Origin: Actinomycetales bacterium
GTDB lineage: Bacteria > Actinomycetota > Actinomycetes > S36-B12
DNA: 48,135 nucleotides
Reading direction: 5' to 3'
NCBI GenBank assembly: GCA_018970765.1
Contig: JAGWVT010000010.1
Location: 1-48,135 of the forward strand
Below are positions 26,065 to 34,986 of this stretch, piece after piece. The position numbers and the translations under genes are program-made. Every line of letters starts with the position of its first letter. Positions within the stretch are counted from its first letter, which is position 1. The notes under the pieces are model-generated. The model saw only the letters and a program-made list of their open reading frames with translations. It did not search any database and was not told the DNA's origin.

Positions 26065-27801
26065 ATGCGCAGTCATGTGGCAGGCGAGCTGCGTGCAACA
26101 GACGTCGGCGAAGGGGTAACACTGGCTGGTTGGGTTGGCTCGCGTCGAGACCATGGCGGAGTCGCTTTCGTGGACCTTCGTGATGCTTCCGGGATTGTTC
26201 AAGTGGTGATCGGCGACGCTGACGTTGCCCACAGCCTTCGTGACGAGTTCTGCATTCAGGTGATTGGGCGAGTGCAGGCGCGACCGGCCGGCAACGAAAA
26301 CCCAGACCTGCCCACGGGGGCCATTGAAGTCATGGCTGATGCGGTTAACGTGCTCTCGCCGGCAGCACCGCTGCCGTTTCCCATCGACGACCGCGTCACG
26401 GTTTCAGATGAGGTTCGACTGCGATACAGGTATCTCGACCTGCGTCGCTCCAAAGCGGCGGATGCAATGCGCATGCGTGCACAGGTGAATCGAATCGCCC
26501 GCGAGCTGCTCAATGAACGCGGCTTCGTCGAGGTCGAGACGCCGACGTTGACTCGATCTACCCCAGAGGGTGCCCGGGATTTCTTGGTGCCGGTGCGCCT
26601 TCAACCGGGCACGTGGTACGCGCTGCCGCAATCACCTCAATTATTTAAGCAACTCCTGATGGTGGCGGGCCTAGAGCGCTACTACCAAATTGCGCGCTGC
26701 TACCGGGATGAGGATTTCCGCGCCGATCGTCAGCCGGAGTTCACCCAGCTTGACATAGAGATGTCTTTCGTTACCCAAGACGATGTCATAGACGTTGGTG
26801 AGGCGATTGTTCGCGCACTGTGGGGTGGCATTCTCGGTGTGGAAGTAGGCCCGGTACCCCGTATGCCTTTCGCCGAGGCTATGCGCAGGTATGGCAGCGA
26901 CAAGCCGGATCTGCGCTACGGCATTGAGTTGGTCGAATTAACCGACTACTTCCAGAACACTCCGTTTCGGGTGTTCCAGGCGCCATACGTAGGTGCAGTA
27001 GTCATGCCGGGCGGCGGAGATCAACCTCGCCGACAGTTCGACGCGTGGCAGGAGTGGGCAAAGCAGCGCGGCGCCAAGGGCTTGGCCTACGTGACGATCG
27101 ACGCGGACGGCACTCTCGGCGGTCCCGTCGCGAAGAATCTCAGTGATGCGGAACGTGCTGGCTTGGTCGACGCCTGCCGGGCCAACCCCGGTGACTGTGT
27201 GTTTTTCGCAGCAGGGGAACAAAGCGCAAGTCAGCTACTTCTCGGCGCGGTTCGAGTCGAAATCGCTAAGCGCCTCTCGCTGGCAGACGATGAGACCTGG
27301 TCTTTCGTCTGGATCGTGGATGCGCCAATGTTCGAACCTGACGCCGATTCACCAAACGGCCAGGGATGGACCGCAGTGCATCACCCATTTACATCGCCAA
27401 ACGCCGAGTGGCTGGACCACTTCGATCAGGATCCGGGGCAGGCGTTGGCGTGGGCCTACGACATCGTCTGCAATGGGAACGAAATCGGCGGGGGATCGGT
27501 ACGTATCCATAGCGCCGAGGTGCAGCAGCGGGTATTCAGCCTCCTCGGGCTAACCGACCAGGAGGCCCAGGACAAGTTCGGCTTCCTGTTGGATGCATTC
27601 GCGTACGGCCCACCACCGCACGGTGGCATCGCATTCGGTTGGGACCGCATCTGCATGCTCTTGGCCGGCGCGGCCTCACTTCGTGACGTCATCGCCTTCC
27701 CCAAAACCGGAGCCGGTCACGATCCCCTTACCGGAGCACCGACGTCCATCACGGCGCAACAGCGTCGCGAAGCCGGGATCGACGCAAAAGTAGACAAGTA
27801 A
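26065..27801 (+). CDS. aspS: Aspartate--tRNA(Asp/Asn) ligase
   Basis: Class IIb synthetase of about 578 residues in the long bacterial form: an N-terminal OB fold ([19 protein letters not shown]), a catalytic core with motif 2 ([20 protein letters not shown]) and a GAD insertion domain in the middle. Motif 3 is [15 protein letters not shown]. Whether it also charges tRNA-Asn for GatCAB cannot be told here. The ATG at 26065 matches the usual MR(S/T)H N terminus; a GTG one codon earlier (26062) has slightly better spacing to the AGGG at about 26051. It is 40 nt downstream of hisS. Confidence 0.95.
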   Translation: MRSHVAGELRATDVGEGVTLAGWVGSRRDHGGVAFVDLRDASGIVQVVIGDADVAHSLRDEFCIQVIGRVQARPAGNENPDLPTGAIEVMADAVNVLSPAAPLPFPIDDRVTVSDEVRLRYRYLDLRRSKAADAMRMRAQVNRIARELLNERGFVEVETPTLTRSTPEGARDFLVPVRLQPGTWYALPQSPQLFKQLLMVAGLERYYQIARCYRDEDFRADRQPEFTQLDIEMSFVTQDDVIDVGEAIVRALWGGILGVEVGPVPRMPFAEAMRRYGSDKPDLRYGIELVELTDYFQNTPFRVFQAPYVGAVVMPGGGDQPRRQFDAWQEWAKQRGAKGLAYVTIDADGTLGGPVAKNLSDAERAGLVDACRANPGDCVFFAAGEQSASQLLLGAVRVEIAKRLSLADDETWSFVWIVDAPMFEPDADSPNGQGWTAVHHPFTSPNAEWLDHFDQDPGQALAWAYDIVCNGNEIGGGSVRIHSAEVQQRVFSLLGLTDQEAQDKFGFLLDAFAYGPPPHGGIAFGWDRICMLLAGAASLRDVIAFPKTGAGHDPLTGAPTSITAQQRREAGIDAKVDK

Positions 27802-27877
27802 CGATTGCATAACACGGTGTCGTGAAGCACTGCTGCTAGAAAAGGATGCTCGCACGTTCCTTCAAGACAGGAGAGTT

Positions 27878-29065
27878 ATGAGAATTCGTACCATCGCGGG
27901 CGTCAGCGGTATCGCTGCGCTTGCATTGGTGGCCTCGGCTTGCGCCGGTGGTTCCACCTCTACGGAAAGCTCCGCTGCGGCGGCCTCGCCGTCTGCTGCA
28001 GCCGCCACGTCGGCAGCTGCCGCGGTTCAGTGCGGTGGAAACATCGCGGTAATGGCACCGCTGACCGGTGGTGCAGCGTCGATCGGCCAGGAGCAGCTCA
28101 ACTTCGCCAAGTTGGCCATCGATGATTTCAACGCGGCCAACGGTGCGACCTACGCTGCGGTCGAGAGTGACACGCAGTTGGACGCGGGCCAGGCCAGCAC
28201 GCAGGCCACCGCTCTTGCCTCGGACACCAGCGTTATCGGTGTGGTAGGCCCGGCCGGCTCGCAGGAAGTCAACGCCGTCGGACCGACGTTCGCAGAGGCT
28301 GGCATCGGCTACGTTTCGGCGTCGGCGACCAACCCCGACCTGACTTCAGGCGCGAACCCTGGCTTCTTCCGCGTAGTGCCAACTGACGCGGTTCAGGGCC
28401 CGACGGATGCCGAGTTCATCGCAGGCACCATCGGCGCCAAGAATGTTGTCGTCATCGAAGAGAAGACCGACTACGGCACGGGTATCGCAAAGTCGGTTTC
28501 CGATGCCCTCACTGCAGCAGGTGTGACCAATGAGGTCATCGCGGTCGCCGAAGACAAGAAGTCCTACGACGATGTGGTCTCCAAGGTCGGCGACGATGTC
28601 GATGTGGTCTTCGTGACCTTCCAGGTGGCTGCGAAGTCGGAGCAGGTCGCCCAGTCGCTCATCAAGGCCGGCAAGAAGGCCGTCGTCTTCGGTTCTGACG
28701 GGTCCTTCTCGTCCGACTTCAAGACCCCGGGCTCCTACATCTCGGCCTTTGCCCCAGACATCAAGGGCATCCCGGCCGCGGCTGATGTGGCGGGCCGCTT
28801 CCAGGAGCAGTACGGCGATTTCGGCACCTTCGGGCCGCCCGTGTACGTCGCCACGCAGGCAATCCTGCAGGCCGCACAGCGCGCCTGCGAGGCCGCCGGT
28901 ATGGCAGCGGATCGCGCTGGCGTGCTTGCCGAACTGCCAAACACCAACATCGCTGGCTCCATCCTCGGTGGAGACATCGCATTCGATGCGAAGGGCGATG
29001 TTGCCGGAGCGAAGTTCTACATCTTCCAGATCGACGAGTCTGGCGCCCCGGTTACCGTTTCGTAG
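27878..29065 (+). CDS. Branched-chain/polar amino-acid type ABC transporter substrate-binding lipoprotein
   Basis: A 395-residue extracytoplasmic receptor of the Peripla_BP_6 (LivJ-like) class. The signal peptide ends in a lipobox, VASAC, with C22 as the lipidation site. An Ala/Ser-rich tether of about 25 residues follows, then the two-lobed binding domain (IAVMAPLTGGAASIGQEQ, VVGPAGSQEV). Ligand is not predictable; the family binds branched-chain amino acids, amides, urea and aromatic compounds. Good AGGAGA precedes the ATG. It is the first gene of the importer operon, 76 nt after aspS. A hairpin separates it from the permease genes. Confidence 0.92.
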   Translation: MRIRTIAGVSGIAALALVASACAGGSTSTESSAAAASPSAAAATSAAAAVQCGGNIAVMAPLTGGAASIGQEQLNFAKLAIDDFNAANGATYAAVESDTQLDAGQASTQATALASDTSVIGVVGPAGSQEVNAVGPTFAEAGIGYVSASATNPDLTSGANPGFFRVVPTDAVQGPTDAEFIAGTIGAKNVVVIEEKTDYGTGIAKSVSDALTAAGVTNEVIAVAEDKKSYDDVVSKVGDDVDVVFVTFQVAAKSEQVAQSLIKAGKKAVVFGSDGSFSSDFKTPGSYISAFAPDIKGIPAAADVAGRFQEQYGDFGTFGPPVYVATQAILQAAQRACEAAGMAADRAGVLAELPNTNIAGSILGGDIAFDAKGDVAGAKFYIFQIDESGAPVTVS

Positions 29066-29070
29066 TACCA

Positions 29071-29107
29071 ACGGTGGGTGGGAGCCTTATGGGCTCTCAC
29101 CCACCGT
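29071..29107 (+). terminator. Hairpin between the binding-protein gene and livH (attenuator or mRNA stabiliser)
   Basis: A 16-bp stem with one G-U pair: left arm 29071-29086, loop TTATG (29087-29091), right arm 29092-29107. It is followed by TTCATTCAATTC, a poor U-run. It lies 5 nt after the binding-protein stop and 30 nt before livH. Such hairpins often let the binding protein be made in excess over the permeases, by partial termination or 3'-end protection. Confidence 0.75.
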
Positions 29108-29137
29108 TTCATTCAATTCATGAGCTGAGGGCGGTCG

Positions 29138-30055
29138 ATGGAGTACTTCGGCGAGCAACTCGCCAACGGCATCGTCATGGGCGGTGTCTATGCCCTCATC
29201 GCTCTGGGCTACACATTGATTTACGGCGTACTGCAGTTCCTCAACCTTGCCCACGGCGAGGTGTACATGATGGGGGCCTTCTTCGGCTTCTACACGATGA
29301 TCGCCCTCGGTGGGCCCGCCGCGGCCATGGTTCCAACCGCGGTGATGATCCTGTTGATGTTCGTCGTCGCCATGGGTGGCAGCGCGTTGCTCGGAGTTGC
29401 CATCGAGCGATTCGCCTACCGACCCCTGCGCCGATCAAGTCGCCTTGCACCGCTGATTTCCGCACTGGGTATCTCGCTGTTCCTTCAGAATGCTGCGCTG
29501 CTGTTGTTCGGTGCACGTGTGCGCCTGTACGACACCGGCCAGTTCATTGACCTTCGTTCAGGTATACAGATCGGTGGGATTCGCATCGATCCAACCGAGA
29601 TCATGGTGGTGGTTGGTGCAATCCTGTTGATGATCGGTCTGTCCCTCCTGGTCAATCGAAGCAAGCTCGGTCGGGCTATGCGGGCGGTGGCGATCGATCA
29701 GGATGCCGCCGTGATGAATGGTGTGGACGTGGATAGAACCGTCGCCTGGACTTTCGCGATCGCTAGCGCCTTGGCGGGTGCTGCAGGCGTCATGTCAGGT
29801 TTGCTGCTGTACCCGATCGACCAGTACATGGGCGTCTTTGCCGGACTCAAGGGGTTCACTGCAGCCGTGATTGGTGGAATCGGATCGATACCCGGAGCCA
29901 TGATCGGTGGCTTCCTGCTGGGCATTGTCGAAGCCATGGTGACCGGATACTTGAATCCGACCTACGCAGACTTCCTCGCCTTCCTCATTCTCGTTGTCCT
30001 CCTGATCGTCCGCCCACGTGGAATCATGGGTCGACCCATGTTGCAGAAGGTCTGA
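29138..30055 (+). CDS. livH: ABC transporter permease, LivH type
   Basis: A polytopic membrane protein of 305 residues with the LivH opening (GIVMGGVYALIALGYTLIYG, then LNLAHGEVYMMGAF) and the conserved RAVAIDQDAAVMNGVD segment, which contacts the ATPases. VIGGIGSIPGAMIGG and a final IVRPRGI are also typical. It forms one half of the transmembrane path together with LivM. GTCGATGG start; the Shine-Dalgarno is weak (GAGGGCGG). Three nt separate its stop from livM. Confidence 0.92.
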   Translation: MEYFGEQLANGIVMGGVYALIALGYTLIYGVLQFLNLAHGEVYMMGAFFGFYTMIALGGPAAAMVPTAVMILLMFVVAMGGSALLGVAIERFAYRPLRRSSRLAPLISALGISLFLQNAALLLFGARVRLYDTGQFIDLRSGIQIGGIRIDPTEIMVVVGAILLMIGLSLLVNRSKLGRAMRAVAIDQDAAVMNGVDVDRTVAWTFAIASALAGAAGVMSGLLLYPIDQYMGVFAGLKGFTAAVIGGIGSIPGAMIGGFLLGIVEAMVTGYLNPTYADFLAFLILVVLLIVRPRGIMGRPMLQKV

Positions 30056-30058
30056 GAC

Positions 30059-31549
30059 ATGGCAGACGACACGACACCCGACGTACCAGGGGATGCCCTA
30101 GACGAGCCGACTGGCGGCCGTGGCATCGGCACCGACCAATGGGTCGAGCAGCATGGCCAACGTATTCAGCGGCCCCAGGATCTTGGAGGTCGACTCATCT
30201 GGGCGTGGACCTCACTACCGGGGTGGATTCGGTGGGGCATTCCCCTTGCGTTCGTGGTACTCCTGCCCTTCGGCGTGCAGAACGATTACGTCCTACGTAT
30301 CGGTATCAACCTCGGACTCTTCCTTCTCCTTGCCTATGGCCTCAACCTCGTCGTCGGCTACGCGAACCTGCTGGATCTGGGGTTCGTTGCCTTCTACGGA
30401 TTTGGCGCCTACGGCTACGCAATGCTCTCCAGCGATCAATTCGGTGTCCACCTGCCGTCGATTATCGCGATACCCATCGTCGTGCTGGCCACGGCTGGAT
30501 TTGGTTTCGTCCTGGGCCTGCCATCGCGGCGACTCACTGGTGACTACTTGGCAATTGCCACGTTGTTCTTCGGGCAGATGTTCGTCGTCCTTATGGTGTC
30601 GAGTGATGCCGTTCAGTTCCCATGGATGAGCGAACCGATCGATCTGACCGGTGGCGCCAATGGAATTGCCGGCGTGGACCAATTCGCTTTCTTCGGCTTC
30701 ACCTTTAATACCAATATTTCGTACTACTTCCTCGTCCTGATGTTGGTGCTACTAATCGTCGTGGCAACACGACGGATTCACCTTTCACGGCAGGGACTGG
30801 GCTGGCGCAGCCTCGGTGAAGATCCACTGGCAGCTCAACACATGACGGTGCCGGTTGCTCGGTTGAAGCTCCTCGCCTTCACCGTGGGATCGGCCATCGC
30901 GGGGCTTGCCGGCTGCATACTCGCTTCAGTGCAACAGGGAGTTTTCCCAAGTTCGTTCGAACTTCCTTTGCTCATCACCATCTACGCGGCACTGATTCTC
31001 GGGGGATTGGGCAGCATCACTGGCGTCCTCATCGGTGCGGGCATCATGGTTGTGCTCCCTGAGGTCCTACGGTTCCCGGACATCAGCAATCTGCTTTTCT
31101 TCATCGTGCTGTTCATTGCACTCGGGGTGATGCTGCGGTCTTGGAAACTGATCTTGGTGGAATTAGCTGCCCTAGTGGCCTTCACCGGAGTGATGAACGT
31201 CCTGTTGCTGGCTTTACAGGTTCCATTCTTGACAACCAGCGAATGGACGTCTGGACCACTTGCGCCCGTGCTCGGCGCTGCAGTCTTCATGCCGGAGGAT
31301 CGGGTGCTCTGGGGCAATATCGCCTTCATCCTCCTCATCGTCGCGGTAGCGGGGCTCACGACGGTGTCTCGGCGCATTCGATTGATTCTGTTGCCCGCCA
31401 TCACCTGGCTTGCCATTTTCACCTGGGAAGTACGCCTGATGCTTGAACCGAGTGTCACCCGTCAACTCTTGGTGGGTGCCCTGCTCGTAGTGCTCATGGC
31501 CGTCCGTCCGCAGGGCTTTCTCGGTAAGCCCAGAGTCGAGGTGCTCTAA
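30059..31549 (+). CDS. livM: ABC transporter permease, LivM type, with extra C-terminal membrane region
   Basis: The second permease subunit. An N-terminal soluble stretch of about 55 residues precedes the TM part. The typical LivM core runs from about residue 60 to 365, with NLVVGYANLLDLGFVAFYG, LGLPSRRLTGDYLAI, the coupling helix WRSLGEDPLAAQHM and LGGLGSITGVLIGAG. The family usually ends soon afterwards with one TM helix and RPQG. Here about 100-120 additional residues with about four hydrophobic segments come between the core and the terminal VRPQGFLGKPR, making 496 residues against 300-400 usual. The TAATG junction overlaps livG by one base. Confidence 0.9.
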   Translation: MADDTTPDVPGDALDEPTGGRGIGTDQWVEQHGQRIQRPQDLGGRLIWAWTSLPGWIRWGIPLAFVVLLPFGVQNDYVLRIGINLGLFLLLAYGLNLVVGYANLLDLGFVAFYGFGAYGYAMLSSDQFGVHLPSIIAIPIVVLATAGFGFVLGLPSRRLTGDYLAIATLFFGQMFVVLMVSSDAVQFPWMSEPIDLTGGANGIAGVDQFAFFGFTFNTNISYYFLVLMLVLLIVVATRRIHLSRQGLGWRSLGEDPLAAQHMTVPVARLKLLAFTVGSAIAGLAGCILASVQQGVFPSSFELPLLITIYAALILGGLGSITGVLIGAGIMVVLPEVLRFPDISNLLFFIVLFIALGVMLRSWKLILVELAALVAFTGVMNVLLLALQVPFLTTSEWTSGPLAPVLGAAVFMPEDRVLWGNIAFILLIVAVAGLTTVSRRIRLILLPAITWLAIFTWEVRLMLEPSVTRQLLVGALLVVLMAVRPQGFLGKPRVEVL

Positions 31550-32337
31550 TGACCGCTCTGCTGCACCTTCAGGGCATCACGAAACGTTTTGGTGGACTTA
31601 CGAGCCTGTCTGATCTGGAGTTTCAGATCGGCGCGGGTGAGGTTGTTAGCGTGATTGGCCCCAACGGTGCTGGCAAGACAACGTTTTTTAACGTCATCAC
31701 AGGTGTCTACACCCCGGAGTCGGGGCGGGTGCAATTCGACGGTGAGGACATCACCGGACTGCCCCCATTCAAAGTTGCCGGCAAGGGCATCGCGCGGACC
31801 TTTCAGTCCATTCGCTTATTCCTGAACCTGTCTGTTCGGGAGAACCTCCTAGCGGCCATGTATGGCCGCACACGGTCAAGTTTGCTTGCATCTGTGCTTT
31901 CGACTCCACGCGCCAGGCGTGAGATGCGAGAGAACGAGGAACGGGTAGCGGATTGCCTGAGTTTCTTCGGCACGCGGTTGCAGGGGTTCCGCCTCGATCA
32001 ACCCGCCTATTCGCTGAGTTACGCGAACCGGCGGCGTCTGGAGATTGCCCGTGCAATGGCCACAGGCGCCCGAGTACTCCTCTTGGACGAGCCTGCTGCC
32101 GGGATGAATCCGCGGGAAACACAGGAAGTGGCTGAGACGATCAGCCGCCTTCGCGAACAGCGCGGATACACAATCGTGGTAATCGAACATGACATGCATG
32201 TGGTCGAGGGCATCAGCGACCGAGTTGTAGCGCTGGATCACGGCGTCAAGGTTGCCGAGGGTTCCTTCGACACGGTGGCGACCGACCCGGCTGTCGTCGA
32301 GGCCTATCTGGGTCGCGGATCGGGGCGGCGCAAGTGA
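31549..32337 (+). CDS. livG: ABC transporter ATP-binding protein, LivG type
   Basis: ATPase of 262 residues: Walker A GPNGAGKT (37-44), a signature region LSYANRRRLEIARAM in place of the more usual LSYGQQRRLEIARAL, Walker B VLLLDEPAAGMNP, and the LivG-specific C-terminal LGRG end. The changed signature (SYANR rather than SYGQQ or SGGQQ) removes the glycine that contacts ATP in many ABC proteins. Other LivG proteins vary here too, so it is probably active. Coupled to livM (TAATG) and livF (GTGA). Confidence 0.92.
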   Translation: MTALLHLQGITKRFGGLTSLSDLEFQIGAGEVVSVIGPNGAGKTTFFNVITGVYTPESGRVQFDGEDITGLPPFKVAGKGIARTFQSIRLFLNLSVRENLLAAMYGRTRSSLLASVLSTPRARREMRENEERVADCLSFFGTRLQGFRLDQPAYSLSYANRRRLEIARAMATGARVLLLDEPAAGMNPRETQEVAETISRLREQRGYTIVVIEHDMHVVEGISDRVVALDHGVKVAEGSFDTVATDPAVVEAYLGRGSGRRK

Positions 32338-33053
32338 ACTCCGGAGATAAGCCGCTGCTGCAGTTACACGGGATCAATACCTATTACGGGCAGATGCATG
32401 TTCTGCAGGATGTCGAGCTCCAGGTTAATCAGGGTGAATTGGTTGCCCTGCTCGGCGGAAACGCCTGTGGAAAGTCAACGACGCTCAAGACCATTCTGGG
32501 TTTAGTCACACCAAAGACCGGCCAGGTTGTCTTCGACGGAATCGATGTGACCGGGCTGAAGCCCGCGCAACGTATACGTGGTGGCATTGCCGTCGTACCC
32601 GAGAATCGACGTCTTTTTGGAGCGATGTCGGTTGTTGAAAACTTGAAGATGGGCGCCTACACGCAGAAGAACCCGTCCGACACAGACCTCGAAGTGATGT
32701 ACGACCTATTTCCAAAGTTGGCTGAGCGACGAAACCAATTGGCCGGCACTTTGTCTGGCGGGGAACAGCAGATGGTTGCTGTCGCTCGCGCGTTGATGGC
32801 AAAACCAAGACTCCTGCTCATGGATGAGCCCTCGATGGGGTTATCACCGAAACTCGTGGAGCAGTCCTTCGACCTCATCGCGGATCTCCATGCCAGAGGC
32901 GTCTCGATGCTCGTGGTCGAGCAGAACGCCAACATGGCACTATCCGTGGCGGATCGTGGTTACGTCTTGCAAACTGGTCGCGTTGTGCTGACGGGGCCGG
33001 CAGCCGATCTCGCAAACGATGAGGAACTACGGAGGGCCTATCTTGGTCGGTGA
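32334..33053 (+). CDS. livF: ABC transporter ATP-binding protein, LivF type
   Basis: ATPase of 239 residues: Walker A GGNACGKST (41-49), signature LSGGEQQMVAVARALM, Walker B LLLMDEPSMGLSP, and the LivF end with a final YLGR. It pairs with LivG to power the importer. The GTG start overlaps livG by 4 nt. The class V PLP enzyme starts one nucleotide after its stop. Confidence 0.93.
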   Translation: MNSGDKPLLQLHGINTYYGQMHVLQDVELQVNQGELVALLGGNACGKSTTLKTILGLVTPKTGQVVFDGIDVTGLKPAQRIRGGIAVVPENRRLFGAMSVVENLKMGAYTQKNPSDTDLEVMYDLFPKLAERRNQLAGTLSGGEQQMVAVARALMAKPRLLLMDEPSMGLSPKLVEQSFDLIADLHARGVSMLVVEQNANMALSVADRGYVLQTGRVVLTGPAADLANDEELRRAYLGR

Positions 33054-33054
33054 C

Positions 33055-34179
33055 ATGAGGCAATTCCGAGAGCGTTTCCCCATCTTTGAGCACACGACTT
33101 ACCTCAACAGTTGCTCGATGGGTGCCCTCGCGGACGAGGTTCGCGCCTCGATGATCGGCTACCTGGACGACCTAGAACGCGACGGATCACTGTGGGCCAC
33201 CTGGGTTTCTCGGCAGGACGAGGTTCGGCGAAGGTTGGCACAGGTGTTTCGCACCGATCCCACTCAGGTCGCCGTGACTGCGTCGGCCTCTGCTGCGGTG
33301 TCCTCAATTGCGTCCGCGGTGCTGACCGACCCGCGTCGACCCAGGGTGATCACCACGGAGTTGGAGTTTCCAACCGTGGGGCAGATCTGGCATGCGCGCG
33401 AGCGGCAAGGTGCCGAAGTCGTCCACATTCCCTCCACTTCCAATCTCGGTATCGACATGAAGGCACTAGACGCGGCGGTGGACGATCGCACGGCCATCGT
33501 GTCGGTCACGCATGTGTGTTACCGAAACGGCGCCATGACCGACTTGGCACCAGTGATCGAGTTAGCCCACTCCCGCGGCGTGCCGGTGCTGGTTGATGCC
33601 TACCAGTCGGTTGGAGCCGTACCCATCGACTTTCCAGCGTTGGGTGCCGACTTTCTCGTAGGTGGCGTGCTCAAGTACATGCTGGGCTTGCCCGGAGTGG
33701 GCTTCGCCCTGGCCAGTCCCGCCACTGTGCAATACGTGCCCTCCATCACCGGTTGGTTTGCTGCCCGTGACATTTTTGCGATGGACATTCACGCCTACGA
33801 CCCGGCAGTAGATGCGCGAAGGTTCGAAGGTGGCACGCCAGTCGTCCCGTGCCTTTATCCGGCTGCTGCGGGATTGGGGCTCCTCCTCGAGGTCGGCCTC
33901 GACCGCGCCTGGGAGCACTCACGGCGTTTGCATGAGCAGCTGCGGCAGACCGTGCTGGATATCGGCGGCACTGTCGTGACGCCCGCTGAGCATCACGGAC
34001 CGATGTTGGCGGTCGAAGCCACAGATGACCATGCCCTCGTTGCCGCGCTGGAAGGGGACCGCGTCATTACGAGTTGCCGTGACGGCAACCTCCGGATCAG
34101 CCCGCACTTCTATAACAATGCCGACGATATTGAGATTGTCGGGAAAGCTTTACAGCGACACCGTCATCTGCTGCGTTGA
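33055..34179 (+). CDS. Class V (NifS/kynureninase-like) PLP-dependent enzyme
   Basis: Fold-type I PLP enzyme of 374 residues. The PLP-binding residues are visible: D181 and Q184 in LVDAYQSVGAVPID and the Schiff-base lysine K207 in VGGVLKYMLGLPG. The N terminus (FPIFEHTTYLNSCSMGALADEV) resembles kynureninase/isopenicillin-epimerase-like members. No cysteine-desulfurase active-site cysteine loop is evident near the C terminus. Reaction is unknown: aminotransferase, lyase or epimerase are possible. It begins 1 nt after livF and overlaps the acetyltransferase gene by 4 nt (TTGA), so it is very likely made with the importer, which suggests it acts on the imported amino compound (inference). Confidence 0.83.
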   Translation: MRQFRERFPIFEHTTYLNSCSMGALADEVRASMIGYLDDLERDGSLWATWVSRQDEVRRRLAQVFRTDPTQVAVTASASAAVSSIASAVLTDPRRPRVITTELEFPTVGQIWHARERQGAEVVHIPSTSNLGIDMKALDAAVDDRTAIVSVTHVCYRNGAMTDLAPVIELAHSRGVPVLVDAYQSVGAVPIDFPALGADFLVGGVLKYMLGLPGVGFALASPATVQYVPSITGWFAARDIFAMDIHAYDPAVDARRFEGGTPVVPCLYPAAAGLGLLLEVGLDRAWEHSRRLHEQLRQTVLDIGGTVVTPAEHHGPMLAVEATDDHALVAALEGDRVITSCRDGNLRISPHFYNNADDIEIVGKALQRHRHLLR

Positions 34180-34982
34180 ACCCCTTTCGCGCGCTGCTTA
34201 ACACCCAAGCAGAGTCCATAACACAGGGCGTTGACAAAACAGTCCTAGACCCGATGGTCCGGTGGAGCGTTGACCCAGAGCAAGTCCGACTCGTTCTTGA
34301 GCGCGAGGGTAACTTCGGCTGGATTCGCACGACGAAGGAAGGCAAGTTCTGGGCGACTGTTCTGGACGATGATCCGGTCAGTGCCAAGCAACTGGCCAGT
34401 GAGCTTGCCCCCTACTCATTCAGTGGGATCACCTGCCACGCACAAGTCTGGGAATCCCTGTGGGCAACCTGGCCGGGGCGGCAAAACTTCGGTACGGGCG
34501 AACCAGATCGCGGCCTTTGGTCGCTATGGGCATGCCAGGCCGACGCGGTTTTGACACCAGAGCCGAGCGGGGAATTGGCCGTTGTCCTACGCCCTGACGA
34601 CGAGCGGATCCAGCCACTGCTGGCCAACTCAACCTCCGCACACGTCTTTCCCGGTGACTTGCGAATTCTGAACTGGGTGGGCATCGAGGACGGTGCCGAA
34701 CTCGTTGCCGTTGCGGGTCTGATCCTTGCGCAGGGTGGAGCGTCGGAAGTGGTGAGTGTTTGCACCCACCCGAACTTTCGGGGGCGCGGTTACGCCGGCC
34801 AATGTGTGACCGAAGTTGTTCGCCTGAGCCGACAGACTGGTTTTCAGACAGTCATTCTGGAGGCCTACACCGAGAACCTTCCCGCTGCGGCGGTTTATCA
34901 CCGCGTGGGTTTCACGGAGGTGGGACGCTACTGCTCCTGGGAATTGGCCTCGCCTGCTGAGTTTGGCTTTGACCTATCTTGA
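34176..34982 (+). CDS. GNAT-family N-acetyltransferase with extra N-terminal domain
   Basis: A 268-residue protein. The C-terminal about 120 residues form a GNAT/FR47-like fold, with the acetyl-CoA loop RGRGYAG at 202-208 after CTHPNF and the motif B region EAYTENLPAAAVYHRVGF. The first about 150 residues are a separate domain with several Trp/Phe residues that I do not recognise. It could be a divergent first GNAT repeat. The TTG start overlaps the class V enzyme stop by 4 nt. Acceptor substrate is unknown. Its place suggests acetylation of the product or substrate of the preceding enzyme, or a detoxifying role. Confidence 0.82.
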   Translation: MNPFRALLNTQAESITQGVDKTVLDPMVRWSVDPEQVRLVLEREGNFGWIRTTKEGKFWATVLDDDPVSAKQLASELAPYSFSGITCHAQVWESLWATWPGRQNFGTGEPDRGLWSLWACQADAVLTPEPSGELAVVLRPDDERIQPLLANSTSAHVFPGDLRILNWVGIEDGAELVAVAGLILAQGGASEVVSVCTHPNFRGRGYAGQCVTEVVRLSRQTGFQTVILEAYTENLPAAAVYHRVGFTEVGRYCSWELASPAEFGFDLS

Positions 34983-34986
34983 GCGC

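Noticed and set aside
27802-27877. Promoter with TTGCAT and TAGAAA before the binding-protein gene
   Set aside because: The two elements are 26 nt apart, too far for one promoter, and TAGAAA lacks the final T.
28346-29071. 241-codon minus-strand frame opposite the binding-protein gene
   Set aside because: Asp/Gly-rich translation typical of the complement of an Ala/Val-rich gene; no start signal.
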